From: JAHEDH01 sp965364515
Lineage (GTDB): Bacteria > Actinomycetota > Acidimicrobiia > Spongiisociales > ZC4RG35
Length of the DNA: 21,417 bases
Direction of reading: 5' to 3'
Assembly (NCBI GenBank): GCA_965364515.1
Contig: CBDTXZ010000039.1
Coordinates: 1 to 21,417, forward strand
Positions 14,904-21,417 of this stretch are shown here, in pieces. A program made the translations under genes and the position numbers. The notes beneath the pieces were generated by a model. It worked only from the letters and a program-made list of their open reading frames with translations, was not told where the DNA came from and did not search any database. Numbering within the stretch: position 1 is the stretch's first letter; each line of letters opens with the position of its first letter.

Positions 14904-16301
14904 ATGACCACCGAACTGCCAACCATCATCCAGGGAGGGATGGGGATCGCCGTGTCCGATTGGAGACTGGCGAGGGCCGTGTCGCGCACGGGCCAGCTCG
15001 GCGTCGTCTCGGGAACTGCGATCGACGCGGTGCTGGTTCGACGCTTGCAGCGAGGGGACCCCGGTGGCAACGTGCGCAGGGCCTTCGACGCCTTCCCGGA
15101 GCCCGAGAGTGCGGAACGGGTGCTCAACCGCTACTTCGTCGAGGGAGGCATCGCGCCGGACGAACCCTTCAAGCGTGGCCCGATGCCGAGGGAGCGGCAG
15201 AGCAGGATCGGAGAGGACCTCCTCGTCCTCGCCAACTTCACGGAGGTTTTCCTCGCCAAGGAGGGTCATGGGGCGCCGGTCGGCATCAACTTCCTGGAGA
15301 AGATCCAGGTTCCGACACTCGCCTCGATCTTCGGGGCGATTCTCGCCGGCGTGGACTACGTGCTGATGGGCGCCGGCATTCCCAGAGCGATCCCGAGGGT
15401 GATCGACGAGCTGAGCACGGGCATGCCGTCGACACTCAGGTTCGAGGTCAAAGGTGCGACGGGCGAGCCCGCCGAGGTCTCGTTCGATCCGGCGCGGTAT
15501 CTCTCGTCTGGTCCCGAACTGAGGCGCCCGGACTTCCTCGGGATCGTCTCGTCGCACGTGCTCGCCACCATGCTGGCCCGTCTCGAGACCCCCGCCGACG
15601 GCTTCGTGGTCGAGGGGGAGACGGCCGGCGGCCACAACGCGCCGCCCCGGGGCAAGCCGACGTTCACCGACGACGGCCAGCCGGTCTACTCCGAGCGTGA
15701 CCGGGCGAACATGGACGCGATGCGCGCTCTGGGCCTCCCGTTCTGGCTCGCCGGCGGCCAGGCGACACCAGAGGCGCTCGAACGGGCGCTCGCAGCCGGG
15801 GCCACCGGGATCCAGGTCGGTACGGCCTTCGCCTTCTGTGAGGAGTCCGGTTTGGATCCGACCATGCGAGCCGAATTGGTCCGACAGGCCTTGAACGGCG
15901 AAGCAACGGTGTTCACAGATCCGGTGGCGTCACCGACCGGGTTCCCGTTCAAGGTGATCGCCACCTCCTCGCCCGAGCCGCTGAGGGAACGGGTGTGCGA
16001 TCTCGGGTACCTTCGGGTCGCCTATCAGCGTGACGACGAGACGATCGGCTGGCGATGTCCCGCCGAGCCGGTCGACCAGTTCGTCCGCAAGGGGGGTGCC
16101 GTCGAGGAAACCGAGGGGAGACGGTGTCTCTGCAACGCCCTGATGGCCAACATCGGGCTCGGTCAGGTCCGCGAGAGCGGCCAGGTCGAGCCGCCGCTGT
16201 TCACGGCAGGTGACGACCTCGACAGCATCAGACGGTTCATGCCCGAGGGTGCCACCTCGTACACGGCGGCCGACGTCGTGAACGGTCTCCTCGGAGTCTG
16301 A
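14904..16301 (+). CDS. Nitronate monooxygenase-family FMN enzyme with Cys-rich C-terminal extension
   Basis: 465 aa. An FMN-binding TIM barrel of the nitronate monooxygenase/2-nitropropane dioxygenase family: IIQGGMG (8-14) at the start, the catalytic-type His in TAGGHNAPP (H244), and the phosphate-binding part LAGGQATPEA then GIQVGTAFAFC (about 282-312). It is about 100 residues longer than plain nitronate monooxygenases. The extension (about 365-465) contains C365, C385, C408 and C410 in CDLGYLR, WRCPAEPVD and RRCLCNALMANIGLGQ, conserved as I remember in a long-form subgroup with no settled function; a metal or Fe-S site is possible. PfaD-type enoyl reductases are the nearest alternative, but no PKS/PUFA genes are nearby. 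No Shine-Dalgarno precedes ATG 14904; CACCAT six bases upstream is only a weak -10. No signal peptide, so cytosolic. Confidence 0.83.
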   Translation: MTTELPTIIQGGMGIAVSDWRLARAVSRTGQLGVVSGTAIDAVLVRRLQRGDPGGNVRRAFDAFPEPESAERVLNRYFVEGGIAPDEPFKRGPMPRERQSRIGEDLLVLANFTEVFLAKEGHGAPVGINFLEKIQVPTLASIFGAILAGVDYVLMGAGIPRAIPRVIDELSTGMPSTLRFEVKGATGEPAEVSFDPARYLSSGPELRRPDFLGIVSSHVLATMLARLETPADGFVVEGETAGGHNAPPRGKPTFTDDGQPVYSERDRANMDAMRALGLPFWLAGGQATPEALERALAAGATGIQVGTAFAFCEESGLDPTMRAELVRQALNGEATVFTDPVASPTGFPFKVIATSSPEPLRERVCDLGYLRVAYQRDDETIGWRCPAEPVDQFVRKGGAVEETEGRRCLCNALMANIGLGQVRESGQVEPPLFTAGDDLDSIRRFMPEGATSYTAADVVNGLLGV

Positions 16302-16406
16302 CTGCTCATCTGTCGGATCGCCCGTCAGGACTCGAGTGCTCGCAGCGGATCTCGGGGTGCTCGTCCTGCCCGAAACCGATGACGGCCCCGCGACGTGGCG
16401 TATCGG

Positions 16407-16418
16407 TAGCATCGCCGC
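16407..16418 (+). promoter_or_regulatory. Leaderless-type -10 box of the DUF6159 gene
   Basis: TAGCAT (16407-16412) ends six bases before ATG 16419, no Shine-Dalgarno is present, and the preceding 117-bp gap holds nothing else I recognise. This matches the leaderless arrangement seen before 1894 and 20415. Confidence 0.45.
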
Positions 16419-17270
16419 ATGGCACGCATACGGAACTCGTGGGAGCTCGCGAAGTCTTCGTGGCGGGTGATCCAGGCCGACAGGGAACTCCTGGTGTTGC
16501 CGGTCATCTCGGGGATCGCATCGATGATCGTGGGAGCGAGCTTTCTCGTTCCTATGGTCGTGGCAGGCGGCGTCGGGGGCGACACCGGCTCCTATGTCGT
16601 CCTGTTCCTCATGTACGTGGCACTCGCCTATGTGACGATCTTCTTCAACACGGCCCTCATCAGCGCGACGCACGAGCGACTGAACGGGGGCGACCCCACC
16701 CTTTCGAGCGCGCTGGCCGGGGCGCGGGCGCGCGCCGGAAAGATCCTCCCGTGGGCCATCGTGTCAGCCACGGTCTCGATCATCCTCCGGACCATCGAGG
16801 AACGAGCCGGGGCGCTGGGCAGGGTGATCGCCGGGTTCGCAGGCATGGCCTGGACGGTGGTCACGTTTCTCGTCTTGCCGATCATCGTGATCGAAGGCAT
16901 CGGGGTGACCGATGCGGTGAAGAAGTCAGGCGAACTGTTCCGTCGCACGTGGGGAGAGAACCTGGCAGCCCAGGTGGGATTCGCTCTGCTCGGCTTCGCC
17001 GCGGTCGTTCCCGGGATCGCGCTGATCGTTGCGACGGCGACGGCCGGCGGCGGAGTTCTGGCTGCCGGCATCCTGATCGGCGTGCTCTGGATGATCGCGG
17101 TCGCAGTGGTCCTGTCTGCGATGAGCGTCGTGTTCCAGACCGCTCTCTACCACTTCGCCGTGGACGGCGAGGTGCCGTCGGCATACTTCTCAAATGAGGT
17201 CATGGCGTCGGCATTCGCGGCCAAACGCGGGCGAGCGGCGCCTGGTTTCGGGGGCGGGTTCGCCGGCTGA
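16419..17270 (+). CDS. DUF6159-type six-helix membrane protein
   Basis: 283 aa with about six hydrophobic segments (about 25-49, 58-83, 108-125, 137-160, 184-207, 212-238). The start MARIRNSWELAKSSWRVIQADRELLVLPVIS and the segment VLPIIVIEGIGVTDAVKKSGELFRRTWGENL are characteristic of DUF6159, a membrane family of unknown function widespread in actinobacteria and archaea. The charged stretch between helices 4 and 5 (AVKKSGELFRRTWGEN) is a likely cytoplasmic loop. The C-terminal tail (AAKRGRAAPGFGGGFAG) is Gly-rich and disordered. It has its own leaderless-type promoter, so it need not belong with the flavoenzyme upstream. It converges on cyclase 3, with 55 bp between stop codons. No catalytic residue can be named. 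Confidence 0.8.
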   Translation: MARIRNSWELAKSSWRVIQADRELLVLPVISGIASMIVGASFLVPMVVAGGVGGDTGSYVVLFLMYVALAYVTIFFNTALISATHERLNGGDPTLSSALAGARARAGKILPWAIVSATVSIILRTIEERAGALGRVIAGFAGMAWTVVTFLVLPIIVIEGIGVTDAVKKSGELFRRTWGENLAAQVGFALLGFAAVVPGIALIVATATAGGGVLAAGILIGVLWMIAVAVVLSAMSVVFQTALYHFAVDGEVPSAYFSNEVMASAFAAKRGRAAPGFGGGFAG

Positions 17271-17294
17271 ACGCGGGCGCCGAGAGAGCTACTC

Positions 17295-17322
17295 GGGCGG
17301 CGTCCCTTCGTGGGGGTCGCCC
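17295..17322. terminator. Hairpin between convergent genes
   Basis: GGGCG (17295-17299) pairs with CGCCC (17318-17322). Further inner pairs with one mismatch and two G-U pairs close around a TTCG-containing loop. It lies 24 bases after the DUF6159 stop and three bases from the cyclase 3 stop, so it could end transcription from both sides. No T run. Confidence 0.4.
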
Positions 17323-17325
17323 AGG

Positions 17326-20300
17326 TCACAGCAGTGAACGGGTTCGCGCAAGCTCGAGGGCTGCAGCGATCGCTTCGCGGGTTGGGTCTGATTCGAGGGC
17401 CGTCACGGCTCGTTCGAGCTCGGGAGGCATAGGCCGCTCCCAGGGGACCGTGACCAACCGGAGATGGCTCGCCGCCGCCTGCAGATCGCCCCGCTCGGAG
17501 GCGATCGCCGCGAGTGGCCACGCGGCGAGCCAGGCGAACTCGACGTTGACCCCGCTCGAGCCGCGTCCTTCGACGTGCCCCCACGCATCCAACGCACGTT
17601 CGAGACTCCGCTCGGCGGCCCCCGGATCGCCCGATCTCCACTCCGCCCAGCCGAGGACGGCCTCGGCGTGCCCGACGTAGTACCGGTCCCCGACTTCGGT
17701 GGCGATTCGGAGGGCCACTTCTGCCGCCTCTTTCGCCCGCTGCACCTGGTTCGTGCGTCGATATGCGATGGCGAGATACGACGCGGCTCGATTCTCGAGC
17801 ATGGCGTCCCCGACGCGCTGCCCCGAGGCGTGCGCACGTTCCAGATGCTCGATTGCCTCTTCGCTTCGATCCGCCCAGATCAGGCAGAAGCCGAGTCGGA
17901 ACTGCGCCGTGGCGAGTCGGCCGGGATCAGAGTCTGCCGTTAGCTCGAGTGCCTGTCGACACAACGTGACCGCCCCGTCGCCGAGGGCGAAGTGCTCCTC
18001 GATGAAGCGATGGAAAGCCCGCTGCCCGATCAGATCGGCGCGTTGGGCGCGCGACCCGTGTCGCTCGACGACGGGATCGAGGGTCTCGATCAGTCCAGGC
18101 AGCTCGCGGCCTCGACCTCCGAAGTAGAGACAGTGTGCCCGCTCCTCGCCCACTGCGATCCAGGCGTGAGGATCCTCATGAACGTCGATCAGTGTCAAGG
18201 CGTCGTCGAGGGCGGCGAACGCCTCCTCGTATTCGTCGCGCATCCGATGGACTCGTGCGGTGATTCTCAGGATCTCGGCGGTGATCGGGCTCCCTGGCTC
18301 AGCGAGTGCGCGAGCGGCGACGAGGTCGTCCAGGGCCTCGTCGTAGTCGGACAGACGCTCGCCGAGCTGTCCCCGAATCAGGAGGTACCGGGCAGACCAA
18401 CGGTCCCGGTGATCCGGCGGCAGCTGTTCGATGCGGCTCAGCCCGCGGGCGATGTGGGCGGCGGCGATGTCGTTGGCGTATGCGTCGAAGGATCGTGTTG
18501 CCACCTTCAACAGTTCCTCCACGGCGGCCGCATGATTGGACGACCGCTCGAAATGAAACGCCAGAGTCTCGTGATCGTCGGGATCGGTTTCCTTGACGGT
18601 GTCGCCGACTCGCCCGTGGAGTTCCAGTTGCTGACTGGGGAGCAGCGACTGATAGACGGCCTCCCGGATGAGATCGTGGGTGAACGAGCGGTTCGAACCG
18701 GACCGTGTGAGGAATCCCGCATCAGTGAGCTGTTCGAGCTGCGGTCCAGAGTCGATCGAGACGACGGCGTTCAGTAGTTCGTCGTCGAACGGGCGATAGA
18801 ACACTGCGGCGAGCTGCCCGATGCGGCGAGTCTCGGTCGGGAGCCGGTCGAACCTGCTCATGACCAGCCCGTCGATGCTCTCTGGGAGTTCGAGGGCGAT
18901 GGGAACCGGTCCCGGTACCCATCGGCCCTCGCTCCGGATGATCATGTCCCGATCGATGAAGGATCGGAGCAGCTCCTCGACGTAGAACGGATTGCCACGT
19001 GCCCAGTCCACCAGTTGGTACTCGGCTTCAGGGGGGAGCCCACTGATCGTCAGGAGTAGCCGTGTGAGCTCCTTGGTGTGTCTTGCGTCCAACTCCTGGA
19101 GATGGATCAGCTCGATCTGGTCGGCCGCCGAATCGAGGCGGTCCAGCGCAGTCGAGGGTTCCGGACGACTCGCCACGGCGACGGCCACGGAGGGTCCGAT
19201 TCGGGCGAGAGCGTCGAGCGTGTCGACGGTGAGCGGATCGGCCCAATGGAGGTCGTCGACGAACACGACGACCTGGTGTTGTTGTGACACTGCGGTGAGC
19301 CACCGAACGATGGCATCGACGGTCACTCTGGCGCGCATGGCGGGGTCTGACTCGGTGACTCTCTGGTCTCGCTCATCGCCGAGTGAACCGCCCAGCATGT
19401 GCACGAGGAAGGGCATGATCTCGTCGACTTCCCCCGGCATCAGGGTGTGCAGGTCGTTCATCGAACCCAGCACGTCGGCCGGTGCCGTCCCTCCGATGTG
19501 ACGAGCCATGAGGTCGGCGATGCCCGCGAAGGGCACGCTCGATGTGAGGTCCCGGCAGCGGGCCTCCAACCACATCCGAGTGTCCCCGTTGCGCGCCTCC
19601 CGAAACAAGCGAGACTTGCCAAGACCGGCTTCGCCGATCACCGCAACCATCTTGGCCGCGTCGATCGCTCCGATGAGTCGGGTGAGCTCCGCTTCACGGC
19701 CGACCAGTCGAGATGTCAGACCCTCGACGCCGCGCACCTTGTCGGGGCTGGCGGCGAGTCGCTTCACGGCAAACGCTTCGACGGGCTCATCGAGTCCCTT
19801 GATCTTCAGGTATCTGGGCTCGACCTCGAAGGAGGCATGGATGTGTGCTCTGGTCGATGCGCCGACGATCACCTCGCCAGGACCGGCGGCTGCCTGGAGT
19901 CGCGCCGCCAGATTGACCACCGGTCCCATCACCGTCAGCTCTTCGTGCAGCGACGAGCCGACGGGACCGAAGTAGACCCGGCCGGTGTTGACTCCGACCG
20001 TGACATCGAGTCCCAGTTCCGAAGCTCGTTCTCGGAGTCCCAGCGCTGCCCGGATCGCCCTGATCGGATCGTCTTCGTGTGCGTTCGGGACACCGAACGC
20101 CGCGAGCACGCCGTCTCCGAGGAAGCGGTCGATGCGCCCGCCGTGGTGCACCATCAACTCCACCATCGTTTCGAGAAGCGGATTGACCAGTTCGGTCGCT
20201 CCTTCTGCGTCGAGGTCCCGTGTTCGTTTGACGGAGCCGGTCATGTCCGCGAACACGACGGTGACGAGCCGGTGCTCTGCGCGGAGGGTCGTCAGGACCT

Positions 20301-20415
20301 GGTTGCGAATCGCCGGGTCGACCGAGGTGGATCGGTCGCCCAGGCTCGCCCCGCAGTGTGAGCAGAACCGGGCCTCGGGCGCGGCCGGAGTCCCGCAGGT
20401 CTGGCAGCCGGTCAT
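17326..20415 (-). CDS. Class III cyclase-AAA ATPase-TPR protein with one zinc ribbon (cyclase 3)
   Basis: 1029 aa from ATG 20415; an ATG 24 bases further upstream is open, but the promoter-like TATGAT ends six bases before 20415 and the zinc ribbon begins right there (C4/C7/C18/C21). The cyclase domain (about 45-220) keeps metal aspartates D57 (VFADMTGS) and D101 (RFLGDGV) and the transition-state pair N168 and R172 (VVNLAARL). Both purine-selecting positions are changed: Arg at R97 for Lys and Pro at P165 for Asp. It may have altered specificity or be a nucleotide sensor rather than an adenylate cyclase. The ATPase has Walker A GEAGLGKS (K267) and Walker B VVVFVDDLHWAD. The winged-helix-like part (LPESIDGLVMSRFDRLPTET) and TPR tail follow. 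The tail end (ALDAWGHVEGRGSSGVNVEF) is helical-repeat type. It lies 46 bp downstream of the ClC gene on the same strand. Confidence 0.9.
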   Translation of the reverse strand: MTGCQTCGTPAAPEARFCSHCGASLGDRSTSVDPAIRNQVLTTLRAEHRLVTVVFADMTGSVKRTRDLDAEGATELVNPLLETMVELMVHHGGRIDRFLGDGVLAAFGVPNAHEDDPIRAIRAALGLRERASELGLDVTVGVNTGRVYFGPVGSSLHEELTVMGPVVNLAARLQAAAGPGEVIVGASTRAHIHASFEVEPRYLKIKGLDEPVEAFAVKRLAASPDKVRGVEGLTSRLVGREAELTRLIGAIDAAKMVAVIGEAGLGKSRLFREARNGDTRMWLEARCRDLTSSVPFAGIADLMARHIGGTAPADVLGSMNDLHTLMPGEVDEIMPFLVHMLGGSLGDERDQRVTESDPAMRARVTVDAIVRWLTAVSQQHQVVVFVDDLHWADPLTVDTLDALARIGPSVAVAVASRPEPSTALDRLDSAADQIELIHLQELDARHTKELTRLLLTISGLPPEAEYQLVDWARGNPFYVEELLRSFIDRDMIIRSEGRWVPGPVPIALELPESIDGLVMSRFDRLPTETRRIGQLAAVFYRPFDDELLNAVVSIDSGPQLEQLTDAGFLTRSGSNRSFTHDLIREAVYQSLLPSQQLELHGRVGDTVKETDPDDHETLAFHFERSSNHAAAVEELLKVATRSFDAYANDIAAAHIARGLSRIEQLPPDHRDRWSARYLLIRGQLGERLSDYDEALDDLVAARALAEPGSPITAEILRITARVHRMRDEYEEAFAALDDALTLIDVHEDPHAWIAVGEERAHCLYFGGRGRELPGLIETLDPVVERHGSRAQRADLIGQRAFHRFIEEHFALGDGAVTLCRQALELTADSDPGRLATAQFRLGFCLIWADRSEEAIEHLERAHASGQRVGDAMLENRAASYLAIAYRRTNQVQRAKEAAEVALRIATEVGDRYYVGHAEAVLGWAEWRSGDPGAAERSLERALDAWGHVEGRGSSGVNVEFAWLAAWPLAAIASERGDLQAAASHLRLVTVPWERPMPPELERAVTALESDPTREAIAAALELARTRSLL

Positions 20416-20427
20416 GCGGCGATCATA
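20416..20427 (-). promoter_or_regulatory. Leaderless-type -10 box of cyclase 3
   Basis: On the minus strand TATGAT (20427-20422), a near-consensus -10, ends six bases before ATG 20415, and no Shine-Dalgarno lies between. This decides the start in favour of 20415 over 20439, which lies upstream of the -10. The spacer CGCCGC is identical to that before 16419. Confidence 0.5.
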
Positions 20428-20451
20428 CCGATGCGGCACCTCCCGGCTCCG

Positions 20452-20485
20452 GGCCGGACCGCTAGTCGATCGGGAGGGTCCGGCC
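20452..20485 (-). terminator. Perfect 9-bp inverted repeat at the end of the ClC gene
   Basis: GGCCGGACC (20452-20460) and GGTCCGGCC (20477-20485) pair perfectly across a 16-base loop that includes the ClC stop codon (20462-20464). It lies just upstream of the cyclase 3 promoter and would separate the two transcription units. A small CCCGG/CCGGG hairpin (20442-20453) overlaps one arm. No T run. Confidence 0.45.
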
Positions 20486-21417
20486 GGTTGTCACCGTGTC
20501 GTCGGAGGTCGCCCGGAGGCGCTCGAGCACTTGGAGGCGTGCTCCCGGAGTGCCGAATCCGGTCACGATGTCATCGGCCTGGAGTCGGGTGTCGCCCTCC
20601 GGTACGAGCACCGCTCGACCACGACGGACGGCGACGAGGGTGCACCCGGCCGGCCAGTGGACCTCTTTCACTTCCCGACCGTCGGCCATCGATCCCGCAG
20701 GGATGTGGAATTCGAAGAACTCGGTGTCGGGTCGTGCCCAGAGGCGCTGTCGTTTTCGACGAAGCTCTGTCTCCGTGACGTCGGCAAGGGCATGGTGGTA
20801 GGCCTTGACTGCGGTCTCCCTCCTGAACATCCCCACGAGCCGCCTGGGGTCGGTCTCGGAGACCACGGGCAGACGGCCGACCCCGAGACTCGCCATGCGT
20901 TCGAGAGCCAGCGAGACCGGTGTCTCCGGGGTGACGGTCACCGGCCGCGGGGTCATGATGTCGGCGGCCGTGAGCACGTCGGAGGGTCCTCCCGTCCGCA
21001 TGATGTCGCTGATCGTGAGGATGCCCACCAGTCGGCCGTCCTCGTCGGCGACGGGCAGTCCGTGGTGACGGTGGCGGTCAAGCTGTTCGGAGACCTCACG
21101 TGTGGTCATCGTGGGCGGCAGTATCTCCGTCCACTTCGTCATCACCTCGCCGACCATCACGGTGTCCAACAGATCGACATCACTCGTCCGGAGCAGGCGG
21201 ATGCCCCGGCGAACCAGCGGGATCGTGTACACGCTCTCCTTGTGGAAGCGGTCCGAAACGGCCGTGGCGATCGAGGTGGCGAGCATGAGCGGGAGCACCA
21301 GTCCGTAGTCGCCGGTGAGCTCGAAGACGATGAGGATCGAGGTGAGCGGCGCCCGGGCGACGGCTGCGAACATGGCCGCCATGCCGACCACTGCGAAGGC
21401 CCCTGGTTCGAGCTCAG
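20462..21417 (-). CDS. ClC-type chloride channel/transporter with CBS pair and TrkA-C domain, 5' end outside window
   Basis: The frame runs off the right edge; 317 codons are visible. They begin inside the last part of the ClC membrane domain: GAFAVVGMAAMFAAVARAPL, then TSILIVFELTGDY and LPLMLATSIATAVSD, typical of the helices near the end of the pore region, ending with SVYTIPLVRRGI. Two CBS domains follow (about 86-140 and 148-206: VGEVMTKW to VGILTISDIM; ADIMTPRP to LVGMFRR). A TrkA-C/RCK_C-like domain at about 230-300 follows (FEFHIPAGSMADGREVKEVH; GCTLVAVRRGRAVLVPEGDT; LQADDIVTGFG). This fusion occurs in many bacterial ClCs; the CBS pair and TrkA-C are cytosolic and probably sense nucleotides or other ligands. 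Channel versus proton-coupled antiporter cannot be decided because the gating and proton glutamates lie outside the window. Confidence 0.9.
   Translation of the reverse strand, partial: ELEPGAFAVVGMAAMFAAVARAPLTSILIVFELTGDYGLVLPLMLATSIATAVSDRFHKESVYTIPLVRRGIRLLRTSDVDLLDTVMVGEVMTKWTEILPPTMTTREVSEQLDRHRHHGLPVADEDGRLVGILTISDIMRTGGPSDVLTAADIMTPRPVTVTPETPVSLALERMASLGVGRLPVVSETDPRRLVGMFRRETAVKAYHHALADVTETELRRKRQRLWARPDTEFFEFHIPAGSMADGREVKEVHWPAGCTLVAVRRGRAVLVPEGDTRLQADDIVTGFGTPGARLQVLERLRATSDDTVTTGRTLPID

Overview
The window is high-GC bacterial DNA with tightly packed genes, GTG and ATG starts, and a mix of Shine-Dalgarno-led genes and genes with a -10-like hexamer six bases before the start codon, as leaderless genes have. 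Together with DUF6159- and DUF6174-like proteins and several cyclase/AAA/TPR signalling proteins, this points to an actinobacterium, perhaps an environmental Acidimicrobiia-like lineage. The lineage is inference; there is no rRNA gene. I saw no tRNA, rRNA, CRISPR array, insertion sequence or phage gene.

Left part (1-5720) is amino-acid metabolism. It opens with the 3' part of a four-CBS-domain protein, a cysteine-synthase-family PLP enzyme with an altered substrate loop, and a START/SRPBCC protein that looks leaderless. Then comes a divergent unit: an Lrp/AsnC regulator on the minus strand faces a two-gene operon encoding a cystathionine gamma-synthase-family PLP lyase and a tyrosine phenol-lyase (TPL). 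The TPL has all three residues that separate TPL from tryptophanase. The control region holds a good plus-strand promoter, an 18-bp direct repeat 62 bp apart (candidate Lrp/AsnC sites) and a 19-codon upstream ORF overlapping the regulator start. A strong hairpin terminator follows tpl.

A decayed patch (5743-6444) holds two back-to-back gene remnants: a C-terminal histidine-kinase-like ATPase fragment (minus) and a frameshifted fragment resembling exported Tad-pilus-associated proteins (plus).

Central and right parts (6450-20439) are dominated by three very large paralogous signalling ATPases with the same order of parts: class III nucleotide cyclase, AAA/STAND-type NTPase, helical/TPR tail. 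The first two (1162 aa minus, 1109 aa plus) are divergent across 137 bp; the third (1029 aa minus) lies about 4 kb further on. All keep the metal-binding aspartates and the Asn/Arg transition-state pair, but the purine-selecting pair differs: Lys/Asp, Glu/Asp and Arg/Pro. The N-termini also differ: two zinc ribbons, none, and one. Between them lie a lipoprotein with three DUF6174-like repeats, a nitronate monooxygenase-family flavoenzyme with a Cys-containing C-terminal extension, and a six-helix DUF6159-type membrane protein.

The right edge (20462-21417) carries the C-terminal part of a ClC chloride channel/transporter with two CBS domains and a TrkA-C-like domain, upstream of and in line with the third cyclase gene. 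The best candidates for something new are the trio of cyclase-ATPases with graded active-site divergence and the Lrp-controlled lyase/TPL operon.
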